From Phycisphaerae bacterium (lineage in GTDB: Bacteria > Planctomycetota > Phycisphaerae > UBA1845 > UTPLA1), in assembly GCA_016935885.1 (NCBI GenBank), contig JAFGQA010000408.1, positions 1-11,915 of the forward strand: 11,915 nucleotides of DNA, in the 5' to 3' direction. The translations under genes and the position numbers were made by a program. How positions within the stretch are numbered: position 1 is the first letter of the stretch; every line of letters starts with the position of its first letter. The notes under the pieces were generated by a model. The model saw only the letters and a program-made list of their open reading frames with translations. It was not told where the DNA came from and searched no databases. This document shows, in pieces, positions 10,486 to 11,915 of this stretch.

Positions 10486-11802
10486 ATGAAACGCAGGAAG
10501 CACACGTCGCTGACACCGCAGTCGGCAGCCAGAATGGCGAAGGTCCTGCTGGGGCTGTTTACATTCTACATCGTCCTGGCGGCGGCGATGCTGATCGTCG
10601 TCTGGAACCTGCCGCGAAGCGTGGTCCCGCTGACACCGGTGCGGAGGGGACTGGTGGTCGAGGCCATGGTCGTTCACGGGGCGATGCTCCTGGTCGCTGC
10701 GTTTGCGACGCTGGTCGTTCACCGCAGGCCGCGCATGCCTTTGTGGTTTCCCAAGATCACAACGGCTGTGGTTTTCCTGGGTGTCGTGGTGTCCGCCGAC
10801 CTGATCGTCGGGATTGTCTTTCCGCCTCCGCGGCCGCTCTCGGAGAAGACGATTTTCCAGTTGCACCCGACGCGCGGCTGGGCGCACCGTCCGAACAGTG
10901 TGGCGCGATTATCCGGCTCGCTGGTGCGCACCGACGAGCGGGGATTGCGCGTCGAGAAGGAAGCCAGGCCGGAAGAGATGGACGGCAAGACCCGAATCCT
11001 GTTCGTGGGAGACTCGGTCACGCTCGGATACTACCACCGGGCCCGTGATGCCTACGGCTGGCAGACGGTCGCGAGGCTGAAGGAGCGGCATCCGCGTGCG
11101 AAATTGTTAGCGATGAACGGCGGGATTTGCGGCTACGACATGCGTCAGAAGTACCTTTGGTTCGAGCATGAGGGCCTTGCGATCGATCCCGACCTGGTCG
11201 TGCTGCAATTCTGCTTGAACGATGTGACTGCCCGATACGATCCTGCCTTCGAGATGAACCAGAACCGGCACTTGGAAATCGCCCAGTCGGTCCGGCCGAC
11301 GAGCAGGAGTGGGTTTCACCGGGCGATCATCGCCGTGGCAACGCGTCTCAGGTTCGGGACCGACGCGCAGGCCGCCGCGGAGAAGATCGAACACTTCGCG
11401 TATCAGCAAGCGTTGACGGACAGTCCGCCGCAACACGTCAAGCATGCCTGGCAGGATGTGCTGGGGCAGTTGACGTTGTTCATCGAGCGATGCCGAGAAG
11501 CAGACGTACCGATGATGCTGGTTTGCTTTCCTGTCAGGCTCCAGTTGGAACGGCCTGATGCGTCGGCGGATCCGCAGGAGGCCCTGTCCGAGTTTGCCGC
11601 GAGTCATTCCGTGTTGTGCCTCACGTTGCTGTCCGCCTACCGACAGGAGGGAGGAACCGGCAGCGACGCGGTGCGCGCACTGTTCGTGGACGGCACGCAC
11701 CCGACCGTGTTGGGCCACCGCATTGCCGCCGATGCGCTGGCATCTTTCCTGGAGGAGTCGGGCCTGCTTGCCGACGTGCTCGAACCCGGTGGGTCGTCGT
11801 GA
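10486..11802 (+). CDS. Membrane-anchored SGNH/GDSL hydrolase
   Basis: A 438-residue protein. Three hydrophobic segments (about 17-40, 56-78 and 91-112) form an N-terminal membrane part, followed by an SGNH hydrolase domain from about 168 to 425. The catalytic blocks are visible: block I FVGDSVTLG (nucleophile S177), block II NGGICGYDM (glycine), block III LQFCLND (N245) and block V DGTHPT (D402, H405). SGNH enzymes remove or transfer acyl groups, often acetyl groups on polysaccharides or esters. With membrane helices it may modify surface polymer, as AlgJ-like proteins do, but the substrate is not shown. ATG 10486 has GGGAGG at 10471-10476; an in-frame ATG at 10459 lacks this. It follows the metallopeptidase-like gene by 130 bases and may share its transcript. 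Confidence 0.85.
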   Translation: MKRRKHTSLTPQSAARMAKVLLGLFTFYIVLAAAMLIVVWNLPRSVVPLTPVRRGLVVEAMVVHGAMLLVAAFATLVVHRRPRMPLWFPKITTAVVFLGVVVSADLIVGIVFPPPRPLSEKTIFQLHPTRGWAHRPNSVARLSGSLVRTDERGLRVEKEARPEEMDGKTRILFVGDSVTLGYYHRARDAYGWQTVARLKERHPRAKLLAMNGGICGYDMRQKYLWFEHEGLAIDPDLVVLQFCLNDVTARYDPAFEMNQNRHLEIAQSVRPTSRSGFHRAIIAVATRLRFGTDAQAAAEKIEHFAYQQALTDSPPQHVKHAWQDVLGQLTLFIERCREADVPMMLVCFPVRLQLERPDASADPQEALSEFAASHSVLCLTLLSAYRQEGGTGSDAVRALFVDGTHPTVLGHRIAADALASFLEESGLLADVLEPGGSS

Positions 11803-11833
11803 CCAACCTGGCGAGTCTCGCAGGATCCGCTAG

Positions 11834-11915
11834 CAGCCCGTGGCAAAACTGTGGCACCGGCGTCTCGCCGGTGGTTTTTACGGTCAGGAACGGCGTTTCC
11901 GATCCGCTGTTTTCC
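11834..11915. repeat. MITE-like palindromic repeat, copy 2 (cut by window end)
   Basis: It begins CAGCCCGTGGCAAAACTGTG and matches copy 1 at 7019-7116 in the same orientation; 78 of 84 bases agree over 11832-11915, with all six differences in the right half. The window stops before the right inverted repeat. It starts 32 bases after the SGNH hydrolase stop codon. CTAG (11830-11833) flanks the left end; if a 4-bp target duplication is real, CTAG should follow the right end outside the window. Confidence 0.7.

Overview
The window looks like a chromosome segment of a GC-rich bacterium, most likely a planctomycete. The evidence is a PEP-CTERM sorting tail on a secreted beta-propeller protein, interspersed palindromic repeats whose translation gives the 'GTGVSPV'-type peptide often seen in planctomycete and verrucomicrobial ORFs, and a TOPRIM primase/DUF3987 replication gene beside an integrase that reads into a tRNA gene. 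The assignment comes from recognised families and style, not from a database search.

Left part, about 1-6809: the right-hand end of an integrated mobile element, all genes on the + strand. In order it holds the tail of an unidentified gene, two small hypothetical genes separated by strong hairpins, an AlpA/excisionase-like helix-turn-helix protein, and a tightly coupled trio: a small zinc-ribbon protein, an ERCC4-family nuclease and a primase-helicase with CHC2 zinc finger, TOPRIM and DUF3987. A large inverted repeat spans the primase stop codon. A well-formed promoter then drives a small XRE-type regulator, apparently from a leaderless start, and a tyrosine recombinase. No capsid, portal, terminase or conjugation genes are visible, so this could be an integrative plasmid, a satellite or the replication end of a larger element.

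Junction, 6736-6809: a complete tRNA-Arg(CCT). The integrase frame has no stop before it and runs through the whole tRNA into flanking DNA. The element lies on the 5' side of the tRNA. Beyond it, 6810-7559, there is no intact gene. That stretch holds a 98-bp MITE-like palindromic repeat, two further hairpin repeats, a minus-strand remnant of another tyrosine recombinase and a candidate promoter.

Right part, 7560-11802: a same-strand run of envelope or secreted genes. These are a six-repeat beta-propeller protein with a PEP-CTERM anchor, a small membrane protein (possibly frameshifted), a secreted HExxH...NEG metallopeptidase-like protein of no family I can name, and an SGNH/GDSL hydrolase with N-terminal membrane helices. 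A second copy of the 7019-7116 repeat, in the same orientation, begins at 11834 and is cut off by the window edge. These genes read as host chromosome; the left genes read as mobile.

The most interesting idea is that the integrase-tRNA overlap could couple integrase stability to integration state through tRNA processing. It is an inference from the layout.
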